This document shows, piece by piece, positions 1 through 6,698 of a DNA stretch of 39,377 nucleotides. The stretch's first letter is position 1. Every line of letters starts with the position of its first letter. The notes beneath the pieces are model-generated. The model searched no databases and was not told the DNA's origin. It saw nothing but the letters and a program-made list of their open reading frames with translations. This DNA comes from a virus. The translations under genes and the position numbers were made by a program. The DNA lies in the IMG/VR virus record IMGVR_UViG_3300024520_000024, positions 1 to 39,377 of that record, one strand, 5' to 3'.

Positions 1-127
1 ACTAAACATACAACCCCTACAACCTGTCAGACTATGGGATTTCTCTTGCATAATGACGATAAGGTTGTTACACTTGTAGGAAGTATTAACGAGTATGAAT
101 ATGGAGAAGTAACAAAGATTCCAAAGG
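1..127. repeat. Terminal direct repeat, copy 1 (circularisation overlap)
   Basis: Bases 1-127 are identical to 39251-39377. The repeat lies inside a coding sequence that is only complete when the two copies are collapsed. The length of exactly 127 is a common maximum k-mer of de Bruijn assemblers. This is therefore best read as the overlap left by assembling a circular or circularly permuted genome rather than a biological terminal repeat. Confidence 0.93.
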
Positions 128-183
128 GGATGGTAATAAAAATCGAGGGGGTATCAGTTGCCAAAAACAGCGATACTAATTAG
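1..183 (+). CDS. Small conserved phage protein, C-terminal part (continues from 39161)
   Basis: This is the 3' part of a 90-residue protein that starts at 39161 and crosses the contig junction. The frame is open from base 1 and ends at the TAG at 181-183. The fragment contains TTPTTCQTMGFLLHNDD, VVTLVGSINEYEYGE and IPKGMVIKIE. This resembles a small protein widespread in phages that combines a CTW-DA start with an IPKG-IxxI ending; its function is unknown. The last codons overlap the TTG start of the phosphoesterase at 158. It is listed in two pieces because the window cuts it. Confidence 0.85.
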   Translation, partial: TKHTTPTTCQTMGFLLHNDDKVVTLVGSINEYEYGEVTKIPKGMVIKIEGVSVAKNSDTN

Positions 184-940
184 CGATGTACACGCACCAC
201 TTCACGATGAAAAAGCAGTTCAAGTTTTATTCAAATCAATCCCAATAATCAAACCCGATATAGCCGTAATCATGGGAGACTTTGCAGAGATGAATAGTAT
301 CAATGCGTTCCAGTGGGCTAGACGTAAACGACCGCCGTTGGAATACATTATCGAGGCGTTAGAACCAGAGCTAGAACAAGTCAATGCTATGCTAGATAAG
401 TTCGACGAAGTCTTTAAGAAGAACGGTGTTAAAGAGAAACACTTTCTCGTGGGTAATCACGAAGACCGACTGGAGAGATTCGTAGAGGAACATCCGTATT
501 TAGCAGATAGATACACTACACCGATAGCGTTTCGGCTAAAAGAACGCGGCTATAGGGTCTACAAGTGCGGTGAACACATGAAGTTGAAGGGATGTAAGCT
601 GAACCTGTATCACGGTCAGCACGTAGGCACTGAGCTTCATACGAAGGCACACCTGACTAAATACTCAGAAGATGTGGCTTATGCACACCGTCACGGCGTA
701 CAGCGGTTCGCTATGGGCGGATTCAACGGATTACGGAGAGCTTACAGTTTAGGCTGTCTGAAATCTATTAAGCATGAGGACAATGAGTGGCTACACGGTA
801 GACCGCACAGTTGGGAACACGCCTTTGGGATACTACACATGTTTATGGATAAGGATAAGAATTACCGACTGGAGATAGTAGATATGAATGACGGAGAAAC
901 CGTATTATACGGTAAGCACATTAAGATAGGGGGCAAGTAA
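158..940 (+). CDS. Calcineurin-like metallophosphoesterase
   Basis: A 260-residue protein with the metallophosphoesterase motifs in order: SDVH (Asp10, His12), GDF (Asp41), GNHED (Asn100, His101), then YHG near residue 152 and AHRHG near 177-180. These supply the ligands of a two-metal site that hydrolyses phosphomono- or diesters. The start is TTG at 158, chosen because it is the first in-frame start, a GAGGGGG Shine-Dalgarno lies at 144-151, and SDVH must sit near the N-terminus. The substrate cannot be told from sequence. Phage members of the superfamily are often found near lysis or DNA-processing genes. Here it follows the lysis and fibre genes across the circular junction and precedes small unknown genes in one operon. 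Confidence 0.88.
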   Translation: MPKTAILISDVHAPLHDEKAVQVLFKSIPIIKPDIAVIMGDFAEMNSINAFQWARRKRPPLEYIIEALEPELEQVNAMLDKFDEVFKKNGVKEKHFLVGNHEDRLERFVEEHPYLADRYTTPIAFRLKERGYRVYKCGEHMKLKGCKLNLYHGQHVGTELHTKAHLTKYSEDVAYAHRHGVQRFAMGGFNGLRRAYSLGCLKSIKHEDNEWLHGRPHSWEHAFGILHMFMDKDKNYRLEIVDMNDGETVLYGKHIKIGGK

Positions 941-1206
941 TGTTATTAGACAGACTATTGTTAAATATGTTATTAGGCGGCGGACTACAGGGTACACAGG
1001 GAATACCCACAGGACTGCCCGATGTCGGTACGAATGAACTACTTGCTAAACTTGGCGGGGCTAGTGTATTATCCTCAGACAAGTTTAAAGAGGGCTTAGA
1101 CGTAGCCATAGACGCTCTTAATAATATAGAGAAGGCGAAGGGCAAGGGCGGTCATAAGATAGCCACAGATGCCAAGTATAAAATTAAGGAGATACTAGAG
1201 GGATGA
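940..1206 (+). CDS. Small unknown protein (88 aa), hydrophobic Gly-rich N-terminus
   Basis: Unrecognised. Residues 1-30 are Leu- and Gly-rich (LLLNMLLGGG) and could be membrane-interacting. Residues 45-88 look helical and rich in Lys and Ala. The start overlaps the stop of the phosphoesterase (TAATG) and the end overlaps the next start by ATGA. It is therefore translationally coupled on both sides, which supports it being real. No enzymatic motif is visible. Confidence 0.75.
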   Translation: MLLDRLLLNMLLGGGLQGTQGIPTGLPDVGTNELLAKLGGASVLSSDKFKEGLDVAIDALNNIEKAKGKGGHKIATDAKYKIKEILEG

Positions 1207-1823
1207 CATCGACACGCATACCGTATTACGAACACAGGAACGATATTAAAGTCGGAGATGTAATAGCTTTCGACGGTAAGGGTAACTTCTCTAATATCAT
1301 TAAGGCTGCCACGTTCAGTGATATATCACACGTTGGTATGGTAATCAACTCAGACTTTGAACTGGGTGCTAGACGTAATATGCTGATAGAGTCTACTACC
1401 TTATCTAACGGTTTCGCGGGAGTAGGGATTACCGTACTGAGCAAAGTGATAGACGAGTATGACGGAGAGGTATGGCTGTATCCTTTGAAGGAAGAGTTAG
1501 ACCTGAATGATAAGGCTAATATGACTAACTGGTTATTCCGTCAGAAGGGTAAACCCTATGACACGGCACAGGCTATACGTGCCGGGATAGACTTGGGGTT
1601 CGGTAAGATAGACATAGTAAAAAATAAAGAGGATTTCAACAAGTTATTCTGTTCCGAACTGGTATCAGAAGCACTTGAACGAGCAGGTGTTATATCTGCC
1701 GTAAACGCCTCGGAGCAGACACCCGCAGATGTATGCGATATGGACTGCTTTGAGAAACGAATTTTGTTAAAAGGAGAATCAGATGGTGTTCGAGAAGAAC
1801 AAACGCCCAACGAAGAAGGGTGA
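1203..1823 (+). CDS. YiiX/YebB-like permuted NlpC/P60 cysteine hydrolase
   Basis: A 206-residue protein that fits the circularly permuted papain-like fold. KVGDVIAF near residues 16-23 opens the domain, SHVGMVI at about 42-48 holds the catalytic His, and FCSELVSEAL at about 148-157 holds the likely nucleophilic Cys. Members of this fold are amidases or peptidases, and some act on cell-wall peptides or lipidated substrates. The N-terminus has no signal peptide. It overlaps the upstream gene by ATGA and the downstream gene by 41 nt. The C-terminal 25 residues (after CFEKRILLKGESD) lie in the overlap. A role in host wall modification is possible but inferred only from the fold. Confidence 0.8.
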   Translation: MTSTRIPYYEHRNDIKVGDVIAFDGKGNFSNIIKAATFSDISHVGMVINSDFELGARRNMLIESTTLSNGFAGVGITVLSKVIDEYDGEVWLYPLKEELDLNDKANMTNWLFRQKGKPYDTAQAIRAGIDLGFGKIDIVKNKEDFNKLFCSELVSEALERAGVISAVNASEQTPADVCDMDCFEKRILLKGESDGVREEQTPNEEG

Positions 1824-2196
1824 GAAACAGACAGACGTACCCGAAACATTAGACGTAGCACCTTCGGGAGAGGTAAATGTGGAGGTAGCTGTAGCCGAGA
1901 AGGGTCTATACATAAAGAAGAAAGACCTTGACCAAGTTGTAGACGCCGGGACTAGATTCCTAACCGACCAGAAATCTATGAGAGGCGGCAATAGTGTCGG
2001 ATGGTCGGAACTCATCGGCGTTATTAATCCCCTGTTAAAGATTGGTGATTACAATGTAATTAAAGAAGCTACCGACAAAACTGTAATATGGGAGAAAGAA
2101 AAGAGAGCCGAAACCAGAGGACAGACTGTTGCGATAACAGACAAGATGATAGCATATATTGGTTTCTTGGGATTTGATATACCGAACGCGGATTGA
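1783..2196 (+). CDS. Unknown phage protein (137 aa)
   Basis: Not recognised. The ATG at 1783 has AAAGGAG at about 1770, inside the preceding gene, so the 41-nt overlap seems genuine. The N-terminal 25 residues are basic and probably disordered (FEKNKRPTKKGEK). The rest has a compact-looking GGNSVGWSELIGVINPLL segment and ends FLGFDIPNAD. It is the last gene before the terminator at 2229 and thus probably the final gene of the late transcript. Confidence 0.78.
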   Translation: MVFEKNKRPTKKGEKQTDVPETLDVAPSGEVNVEVAVAEKGLYIKKKDLDQVVDAGTRFLTDQKSMRGGNSVGWSELIGVINPLLKIGDYNVIKEATDKTVIWEKEKRAETRGQTVAITDKMIAYIGFLGFDIPNAD

Positions 2197-2228
2197 AAAT
2201 ATCCCTCAATACTAACCACCGTTAGGTA

Positions 2229-2261
2229 ACCGTCTAGCCTCTAGTAGGTTAGGCGGTTTTT
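2229..2261 (+). terminator. Rho-independent terminator ending the late operon
   Basis: ACCGTCTAGCCT (2229-2240) pairs with AGGTTAGGCGGT (2246-2257) in a 12-bp stem containing two G-U pairs, with a 5-nt loop, followed by TTTT. It sits 33 nt after the stop at 2196 and just before the next promoter. Confidence 0.9.
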
Positions 2262-2282
2262 GTGTTTATACGCATTATGTAA

Positions 2283-2311
2283 TTGACTTTGAAGTTAAAG
2301 TGAAATACACT
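2283..2311 (+). promoter_or_regulatory. Sigma70-type promoter for the DNA-metabolism operon
   Basis: TTGACT at 2283-2288, a 17-nt spacer, then TACACT at 2306-2311. It follows the terminator and precedes the structured leader of the gene at 2451. Predicted transcription start near 2318. Confidence 0.75.
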
Positions 2312-2317
2312 GTGTCA

Positions 2318-2450
2318 AATGGAGGGTATTACAGAAACCAATTATAAAAAAGCCAAGTCCCGTGACTCGCTTCTTTGCTGTAATACCTCCTAAGTTTTAC
2401 ACCGAACAGCAGTCACGGGCAATATATACTAATAATAGGAGGTATTCAAA
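2318..2450 (+). promoter_or_regulatory. Structured leader with pseudoknot topology and anti-SD segment
   Basis: Two interleaved complementarities are visible. GGAGGGTATTACAG (2321-2334) pairs with CTGTAATACCTCC (2378-2390), allowing one bulged G. CCCGTGACT (2359-2367) pairs with AGTCACGGG (2411-2419). The order A-B-A'-B' is that of a pseudoknot. AATACCTCC (2382-2390) is also exactly complementary to the ribosome site GGAGGTATT at 2438-2446. It could therefore pair either with the upstream arm or with the Shine-Dalgarno, a switch-like arrangement. A third local hairpin (AAGC...GCTT around AGTC/GACT at about 2350-2372) competes with arm B. No known riboswitch class is recognised. Confidence 0.6.
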
Positions 2451-3371
2451 ATGGAAAATGAAATAGAGAAAGTCGTTCCTAATAATATGGTATTCGGTAC
2501 TGATGATAGTGCCGGGATTATAGGTAAGGCTACAGCGGTAGCTAAACAGTTAGCACCTATCATTGAACAGGCTAAGTTATCGGTTAAGGTACAGGGCAAA
2601 GAGTACGTCTTCTGTGAAGGTTGGACTACTATGATGGCTATGCTAGGGGTATTCCCACAGGTGGATTACAGTAGGAGAACAGAGACTAAAGAGGGAGTTT
2701 GTACATACGAAGCACGGGTTACCCTTCGGGACGTTAAGGGAAATATAGTGGGTGCGGGTGAGGCACTTGCTTCTTCTTTAGAGAATAGTCCGTGGGGTAA
2801 GAAGGAGTTCAGCATTAAGTCTATGGCTCAGACCAGAGCTACTGGTAAAGCTGCTAGGTTATCGTTCAGTTGGATTATGAAGTTAGCGGGCTATCAGGCG
2901 TGTAACGCCGAGGAGATGATTACCGATATAAAGTCTACCCCGGTAGAAGTGGTATCCGAACGTGCAGTACCGAAACCGCTATGGGCTGATAAGACTGGCT
3001 ACATTACAGCGGGTCAGGAGAAGATGTTAGACGGTATCCGTAAGGACTGTGATATGCCTAACGATATATTTGTAGACATCTGTGGTAAATACAGACAGGA
3101 TGTAGACTTAGACGAACCCGCTTCGACTTGGTTCAGCAAGAACGTATTCCAGAACATCTGTATGGATATGGCTCTAGCTAGTATTAAGTACCATATTACT
3201 AAGCTGAAACTTACACCGACTCAGGCAAGTGAGGCGTGGGATATACTAGGGTATACCATAGACGATGTGAACCTAGAGTTTAAGACACAGTACCATTTCC
3301 GTAATGTGTTAAAAGCTCTGGAGGATATTAGTATTAAGAACGCTCCTAAGAAGAGGAAGGCTAAGGTATGA
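2451..3371 (+). CDS. Candidate single-strand DNA annealing (recombination) protein
   Basis: A 306-residue protein of a type common in phage recombination modules. Residues 55-65 (EGWTTMMAMLG) and the block SIKSMAQTRATGKAARLSFSW, followed by LAGYQACNAEEM near 145-158, match a conserved phage family often placed with Rad52/Erf-type annealing proteins. The C-terminal third (ITAGQEKMLDGI, then a helical region) resembles the small helical tail domain seen in such proteins. Its position at the head of an operon with PD-(D/E)XK nucleases and a DnaB-like helicase supports a role in replication or recombination. The annealing function is inferred, not proven. The start has a perfect extended Shine-Dalgarno AGGAGGTATT and lies downstream of the structured leader. 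Confidence 0.6.
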   Translation: MENEIEKVVPNNMVFGTDDSAGIIGKATAVAKQLAPIIEQAKLSVKVQGKEYVFCEGWTTMMAMLGVFPQVDYSRRTETKEGVCTYEARVTLRDVKGNIVGAGEALASSLENSPWGKKEFSIKSMAQTRATGKAARLSFSWIMKLAGYQACNAEEMITDIKSTPVEVVSERAVPKPLWADKTGYITAGQEKMLDGIRKDCDMPNDIFVDICGKYRQDVDLDEPASTWFSKNVFQNICMDMALASIKYHITKLKLTPTQASEAWDILGYTIDDVNLEFKTQYHFRNVLKALEDISIKNAPKKRKAKV

Positions 3372-3592
3372 CCTACCAATACGAATACACTAGGGGCGAT
3401 ACTGGTAGGATACACCGGGATATGCCTGAGTATGAGACACACGATTTTTCCCCGAAACTAAAAGAGGGTAGAATAAAAGAGGGCAGACTTGAAATCTTTG
3501 GCGATGAAGAGTTTGAGTGCTATGATAGGGTTTACAGATACGATAAGACCACTGATAGGCTTATGTTTATCAGGATGATAAAGGAGGACTAG
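3368..3592 (+). CDS. Small unknown protein (74 aa)
   Basis: Not recognised. It is an acidic and aromatic-rich protein (YQYEYTRG at the N-terminus, DEEFECYDRVYRYD in the middle). Its start overlaps the upstream stop as ATGA, so it is coupled to the annealing-like protein and may work with it. The next gene follows one base after its stop with its own AAGGAGG. Confidence 0.7.
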   Translation: MTYQYEYTRGDTGRIHRDMPEYETHDFSPKLKEGRIKEGRLEIFGDEEFECYDRVYRYDKTTDRLMFIRMIKED

Positions 3593-3829
3593 ATGGAAAA
3601 GTATGACAACAGAGGACAGGCTGCTCTCTGGAAGAAGAAAGACGGTGCATCGGAAAAAGCACCCGCATTTAAAGGCACAGTAGTTATTCCATTTGACTGT
3701 AAAGAGGGCGACGAACTCGACCTTTCGTTTTGGAAGAACGAGAATGAAAACCCCAATGCACCAATACTAAAAGGTAAGATGGCCAAGAAGTATGTTAAGA
3801 GTGCTACATCTGATGAGATTGCGTTCTAA
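3593..3829 (+). CDS. Small beta-rich phage protein (DUF736-like)
   Basis: A 78-residue protein beginning with YDNRGQAALWKKK and containing FKGTVVIPFDCKEGDELDLSFWKNENENPNAPILKGKM. The pattern of short strands ending in W-K-N resembles small DUF736-like proteins in plasmids and phages, often near replication genes. That assignment rests on appearance only. A strong AAGGAGG lies 8 nt before the ATG. Confidence 0.65.
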   Translation: MEKYDNRGQAALWKKKDGASEKAPAFKGTVVIPFDCKEGDELDLSFWKNENENPNAPILKGKMAKKYVKSATSDEIAF

Positions 3830-4046
3830 CGAATGGCTAGGAATACTCGCGGGACTAAGCGAGTTAGTAGGAATATATCTAATAGGAAGTCCCGGTATCT
3901 ACATGAGACTGGGCTTCCTGTTTTTTATCACGGCGTCTATCCTATGGATAACATATACGATAAGGTCAAAATCTACATACGGACTACTGATAGTATGTCC
4001 GATAGCTATCATACTAAATGTCCGGGGGTGGATATTACATGGCTGA
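3813..4046 (+). CDS. Small membrane protein (about 77 aa, three TM segments)
   Basis: The frame encodes three hydrophobic segments: LGILAGLSELVGIYLIG, LGFLFFITASILWITYTI and YGLLIVCPIAIILNV. I chose ATG 3813, giving a short overlap with the upstream stop at 3829; ATG 3792 is an alternative in the same frame. Its end overlaps the next small gene as ATGGCTGA, the same 8-nt coupling seen elsewhere in this genome, which supports this frame over the competing frame at 3833-4072. Function unknown. Confidence 0.65.
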   Translation: MRLRSNEWLGILAGLSELVGIYLIGSPGIYMRLGFLFFITASILWITYTIRSKSTYGLLIVCPIAIILNVRGWILHG

Positions 4047-4182
4047 GAAAAAGAAAGCTAAAGGTAGGATAACCAACGATGCCTTAGAAGAGAAGTTGGC
4101 TACACTACGAGAGAATACTAAGGCGTGGATACAGGTGAACGAAGAGTTAAGGGAACGTAAAGCTAAGAAGAAAAAGAAATAA
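4039..4182 (+). CDS. Very small basic protein (47 aa)
   Basis: The ORF starts at ATG 4039 with GGGGGTGG about 10 nt upstream and ends TAA at 4180-4182. The product is MAEKKKAKGRITNDALEEK... ending in KKKKK: a single charged helix with basic ends, so possibly nucleic-acid associated. It overlaps the membrane protein by 8 nt. Function unknown. Confidence 0.6.
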   Translation: MAEKKKAKGRITNDALEEKLATLRENTKAWIQVNEELRERKAKKKKK

Positions 4183-4327
4183 TATATGTTTGTGGTCGTT
4201 AAGAATCAGACCAACGGTGGTGTGGCGTGGTAGCCTGTTAGTAATATATCAGTCGTGGCTATAGACCAACTGATAGCTATTAATGCAGACCAACTGCCAC
4301 CACCAACTTTATAAAGGAGATAGGGAA
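4183..4327 (+). promoter_or_regulatory. Non-coding leader with triple AGACCAAC repeat and paired arms
   Basis: The 8-mer AGACCAAC occurs at 4208, 4263 and 4287. TATCAGT (4247-4253) pairs with ACTGATA (4269-4275), leaving the second 8-mer largely in the loop. GGTGGTG (4216-4222) pairs with CACCACC (4298-4304) and encloses that hairpin. TGGTC at 4193-4197 is complementary to the repeats. No clear -35/-10 pair is present. This is probably an RNA leader or processing region of the gene at 4328. Confidence 0.45.
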
Positions 4328-4537
4328 ATGGGAGAACGACTATCAGAGTTATTTGAAAGCTACGATGATTTATCCGACAGCTTAGATAAGCTATCGAATA
4401 TGGGATTAATCACTAAAGACAAGACGGATACATTAGTAATTACTGTTACAGGTCTGGAAACACTGATAGTGTTACAGGCGGTAGAGAGTCTGACACACCC
4501 GGACAAGTCCGATGGAGACTCAGGCTGCCTTGACTAA
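4328..4537 (+). CDS. Small acidic protein (69 aa)
   Basis: The start is ATG 4328, with AAAGGAG at 4313-4319; the upstream in-frame ATG at 4283 has no ribosome site and lies within the structured leader. The product begins MGERLSELFESYDDLSDSLDKL and is probably helical. It contains GLETLIVLQAVESLT. Not recognised. The next ORF overlaps its last 26 nt in another frame. Confidence 0.7.
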   Translation: MGERLSELFESYDDLSDSLDKLSNMGLITKDKTDTLVITVTGLETLIVLQAVESLTHPDKSDGDSGCLD

Positions 4538-4694
4538 TGAGAAAGCACAGAACCCTTATGACCATGTGGTACTGCCTACAGTTAAAGAGCCTAAGACAGT
4601 GCATATATGCCATATATCAGACTGTAATAGGGTAGCGATAAGATATATGAGCTATTGTTTCAAACACGCAGATGAAAGGTATAAGTTAAAATGA
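4512..4694 (+). CDS. Small Cys/His protein (60 aa), possible zinc-binding
   Basis: Residues 32-51 hold CHISDCNRVAIRYMSYCFKH, whose C-x4-C-x11-C-x2-H spacing resembles small zinc-binding knuckles in phage proteins. It overlaps the upstream gene by 26 nt and the YopX-like gene by 4 nt (ATGA). The Shine-Dalgarno is weak (GGACAAG). Probably real because of the tight coupling on both sides; function unknown. Confidence 0.6.
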   Translation: METQAALTNEKAQNPYDHVVLPTVKEPKTVHICHISDCNRVAIRYMSYCFKHADERYKLK

Positions 4695-5113
4695 GAGAGA
4701 TAAAGTTTAGAGCGTGGGATGGCGACGAGTTTAGATACTTAGACTATGCCAAAGAAGATATACACAGGTGTGGTTCGTTTGAAGACATCCAACAATACAC
4801 AGGGCTTAAAGATAAGAACGGTAAGGAGATATACGAGGGGGATATAGTTACAGTAGACATAACAGAGGATAATATATCTTACGGAAAGTATGGCGTTGAA
4901 AAACAATACACCTGTATCGTTGATTGGAATGAATATGTTTGGGGTTGGGAGTTTTATCCACAGGGACGTCATAACGGAATTGCAAAAGATGGAATAGACT
5001 GGGAAAAAGGGTGGGACTCGGAAAGGGAATTGGGTCAGGAAGATAGCAGACATACCGTAGAAGTAATAGGAAACATATACGAGAATAAGGAACTGCTAGA
5101 TGAACAGAGTTGA
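4691..5113 (+). CDS. YopX family protein
   Basis: A 140-residue protein with the YopX family signature at both ends: REIKFRAWDG at the N-terminus, QYTGLKDKNGKEIYEGDIV near 37-55 and VEVIGNIYENKELL near the C-terminus. YopX proteins are common in phages of Firmicutes and Proteobacteria, and their molecular role is not established. It is coupled by overlap to the genes on both sides. Confidence 0.92.
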   Translation: MREIKFRAWDGDEFRYLDYAKEDIHRCGSFEDIQQYTGLKDKNGKEIYEGDIVTVDITEDNISYGKYGVEKQYTCIVDWNEYVWGWEFYPQGRHNGIAKDGIDWEKGWDSERELGQEDSRHTVEVIGNIYENKELLDEQS

Positions 5114-5546
5114 GAAAAGGTTTATGTCACACGTTCAAAAGACTAAGGGCTGTCATATATGGACTGGACACTACAGTAATACCACCCCACAGTTCCGGGC
5201 AGGTTCGACTGGTATCAGTGCGAGGCGTTGGGCTTACCATAACTACTGTAAAAGACCTATACCTACGGGGGGTATAGTAACTAGCAGGTGCGGTAACTTA
5301 GGGTGTGTTAACCCTAAGCATCTGGTAGCTGTATCCGTCAGTCAGTCTAAGAAGATGAAGATGGAACTAGGGATAAACGTTAAAGGTGAGAATAACGGTA
5401 GGAGTAAACTGACTGGAAAAGATGTCATAGAGATACGTGTACTATATAAGGAAGGTATTACACAGGCGGTATTGGCTAGAGATTACAAGGTAAGCCCTCG
5501 GCTTATCGGTATGGTAGTCAGGCGGGAGAAGTGGCGGCACATTTAG
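5100..5546 (+). CDS. HNH homing-endonuclease-like protein, first His replaced
   Basis: A 148-residue protein laid out like phage HNH_3 proteins. CHIWTG near residue 18 starts the domain, ARRWAYHNYCKRPIP follows, then SRCGNLGCVNPKHLVAVS, and finally a KLTGKDVIEIR...YKVSPRLIGMVVRREKW helix-turn-helix tail. Active members usually read H-x-C-x(4)-C-x-NP-x-HL at the core. Here the first His is Ser (VTSRCG), so catalytic competence is doubtful; it may act only as a DNA binder or be decaying. The ORF overlaps YopX by 14 nt. Confidence 0.8.
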   Translation: MNRVEKRFMSHVQKTKGCHIWTGHYSNTTPQFRAGSTGISARRWAYHNYCKRPIPTGGIVTSRCGNLGCVNPKHLVAVSVSQSKKMKMELGINVKGENNGRSKLTGKDVIEIRVLYKEGITQAVLARDYKVSPRLIGMVVRREKWRHI

Positions 5547-5547
5547 G

Positions 5548-5576
5548 TTGACATAGATAGTATAGTTCGGTAGGAA
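5548..5576 (+). promoter_or_regulatory. Possible promoter, consensus -35 but weak -10
   Basis: A perfect TTGACA lies at 5548-5553, directly after the stop of the HNH-like gene. At 17-nt spacing the -10 is only TAGGAA (5571-5576). It may be weak or need an activator. The TATAGT at 5561 is too close to serve. Confidence 0.35.
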
Positions 5577-5581
5577 TTAAG

Positions 5582-5700
5582 TGCAGAGTTGGAAATCGAT
5601 ACGAGTTGGAAGAAATACACTTTCTTTAAAGAGTATAGAAGCCACGTTCCTCGACTCTGCAGTCACGCCGATTAACTCTATCGCTATTGGAGCGTGGCTT
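5582..5700 (+). promoter_or_regulatory. H-type pseudoknot leader upstream of HNH gene
   Basis: Arm A TGCAGAGTTGG (5582-5592) pairs with TCGACTCTGCA (5651-5661). Arm B AAGCCACGTTCC (5639-5650) pairs with GGAGCGTGGCTT (5689-5700). Arm B abuts A' with no gap, so the two stems can stack as in a classical H-type pseudoknot. A small AAGAAA/TTTCTT hairpin sits in the first loop. B' is followed by ACTTTTT, so the B/B' hairpin alone could act as an attenuator, with A/A' pairing as the competing state. The ribosome site AGGAGAG follows at 5711. Confidence 0.6.
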
Positions 5701-5725
5701 ACTTTTTAACAGGAGAGTGGGAATT

Positions 5726-6133
5726 ATGAAAACTTGTAATACTTGTGGGAGAAATAAACCACTGGAGCAATTTCCGAGAATGCAGAAGTGTAAAGACGGG
5801 CATCTAAATTTCTGTAATATGTGTAGGGCAGAGAGAAAACGTACATACAGGAGAGCAGATAAAGAGGTTATGGCTGCTCATACCAACGGTGCATACGAAT
5901 GGAAGAAAAGAAATAGAGACAAGGTTTTGGCGCACAAGCGGGTGCATTACCACGTCAAAGTCGGCAACATAAAAAGACCAGAGACGTGTGAAAGTTGCAA
6001 AGAAATGTGTAAAGTACAGGGGCATCACGATGATTATAGTAAACAGCTTGATGTCAAATGGCTATGCCAGACGTGCCACCAAGCGCGTCATTTAGAACAA
6101 AAGGCTATAATGGTCGGTGATAACAATGCCTAA
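5726..6133 (+). CDS. HNH-type zinc endonuclease-like protein
   Basis: I start at ATG 5726 because AGGAGAG lies 8 nt upstream; the upstream extension would cross the leader. The 135-residue product has an N-terminal zinc knuckle, CNTCGRNKPLEQF then CNMC, and a C-terminal HNH-like core: CESCK, GHHDDYSKQLDVKWLCQTCHQARH. The HH-x-DY-x(3)-L-V-WLC-x2-CH pattern is typical of phage HNH or recombination-endonuclease-like proteins. A paralogue with the same architecture lies at 15860. Likely a nicking or homing nuclease; the target is unknown. Confidence 0.78.
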   Translation: MKTCNTCGRNKPLEQFPRMQKCKDGHLNFCNMCRAERKRTYRRADKEVMAAHTNGAYEWKKRNRDKVLAHKRVHYHVKVGNIKRPETCESCKEMCKVQGHHDDYSKQLDVKWLCQTCHQARHLEQKAIMVGDNNA

Positions 6134-6698
6134 GAAACAAAAATCCCCGGCGTTCCAATTCTACGGAAATGACTGGTTAAGTGACAGAGTATTGGTAACA
6201 TTCCCACCTGCACTCAAAGGTGCTTATATAGACCTGATGTGTTATGCTTGGCAAGACCCCAAATGCAGAGTCCCAAACTGCGATAAAACACTAGGCGTAT
6301 GGTCTGGTCTTGGGTATGATGAATGGGTGGCAAACAAGAGTAAAATGCTGTTAGTATTCCCAGTTGACCAACGAAATAAGGCGTTTTTATTTAACAAACG
6401 ACTGAGATTAGAAAAAAATAAACAACGTCTAAGAAGTAAGCAGTGTTCTGAAAACGGTGTAAAGTCAGGAGTAGCAAGGCGTAACAAAACGAACCTAGGT
6501 TCAACCAACGGGGTAACCAAAACGAACCCTTCATCTTCTACTTCATCTTCATCTCCCTCTTCTAATATAACTAATAACGTTATAACAGAACCGCTTAAAG
6601 AGCCAGAGGATATTATACAGCCGTCAGAGCAAACCATGAACAAGGCAAAGATGGATAACTTTATAGCTGATATAGCTAAGACCGTGAGGATAGACTAA
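6126..6698 (+). CDS. DUF1376 replication-initiation-like protein
   Basis: The start at ATG 6126 gives the 8-nt overlap (ATGCCTAA) seen at several genes here. The N-terminal 90 residues match DUF1376: SPAFQFYGNDWLSD, KGAYIDLMCYAWQDP, LGVWSGLGYDEW, and FLFNKRLRLEKNKQ. This domain is found in phage replication proteins with DnaD- or DnaT-like roles that recruit helicase. The middle is a Ser/Thr/Asn-rich linker (PSSSTSSSSPSS), and the C-terminus is a short helix. A DnaB-like helicase lies two genes downstream, so it is a good candidate for origin recognition or helicase loading. Confidence 0.8.
   Translation: MPKKQKSPAFQFYGNDWLSDRVLVTFPPALKGAYIDLMCYAWQDPKCRVPNCDKTLGVWSGLGYDEWVANKSKMLLVFPVDQRNKAFLFNKRLRLEKNKQRLRSKQCSENGVKSGVARRNKTNLGSTNGVTKTNPSSSTSSSSPSSNITNNVITEPLKEPEDIIQPSEQTMNKAKMDNFIADIAKTVRID

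Noticed and set aside
1-127. True direct terminal repeat as in T7
   Set aside because: The exact k-mer-like length and location inside a gene favour an assembly overlap of a circular genome.
3833-4072. 79-codon plus-strand ORF (MARNTRGTKR...)
   Set aside because: It competes with the membrane-protein frame and the 47-codon gene at 4039. Those two are joined by an 8-nt ATGGCTGA overlap and give sensible transmembrane segments, so this frame is taken as a shadow.
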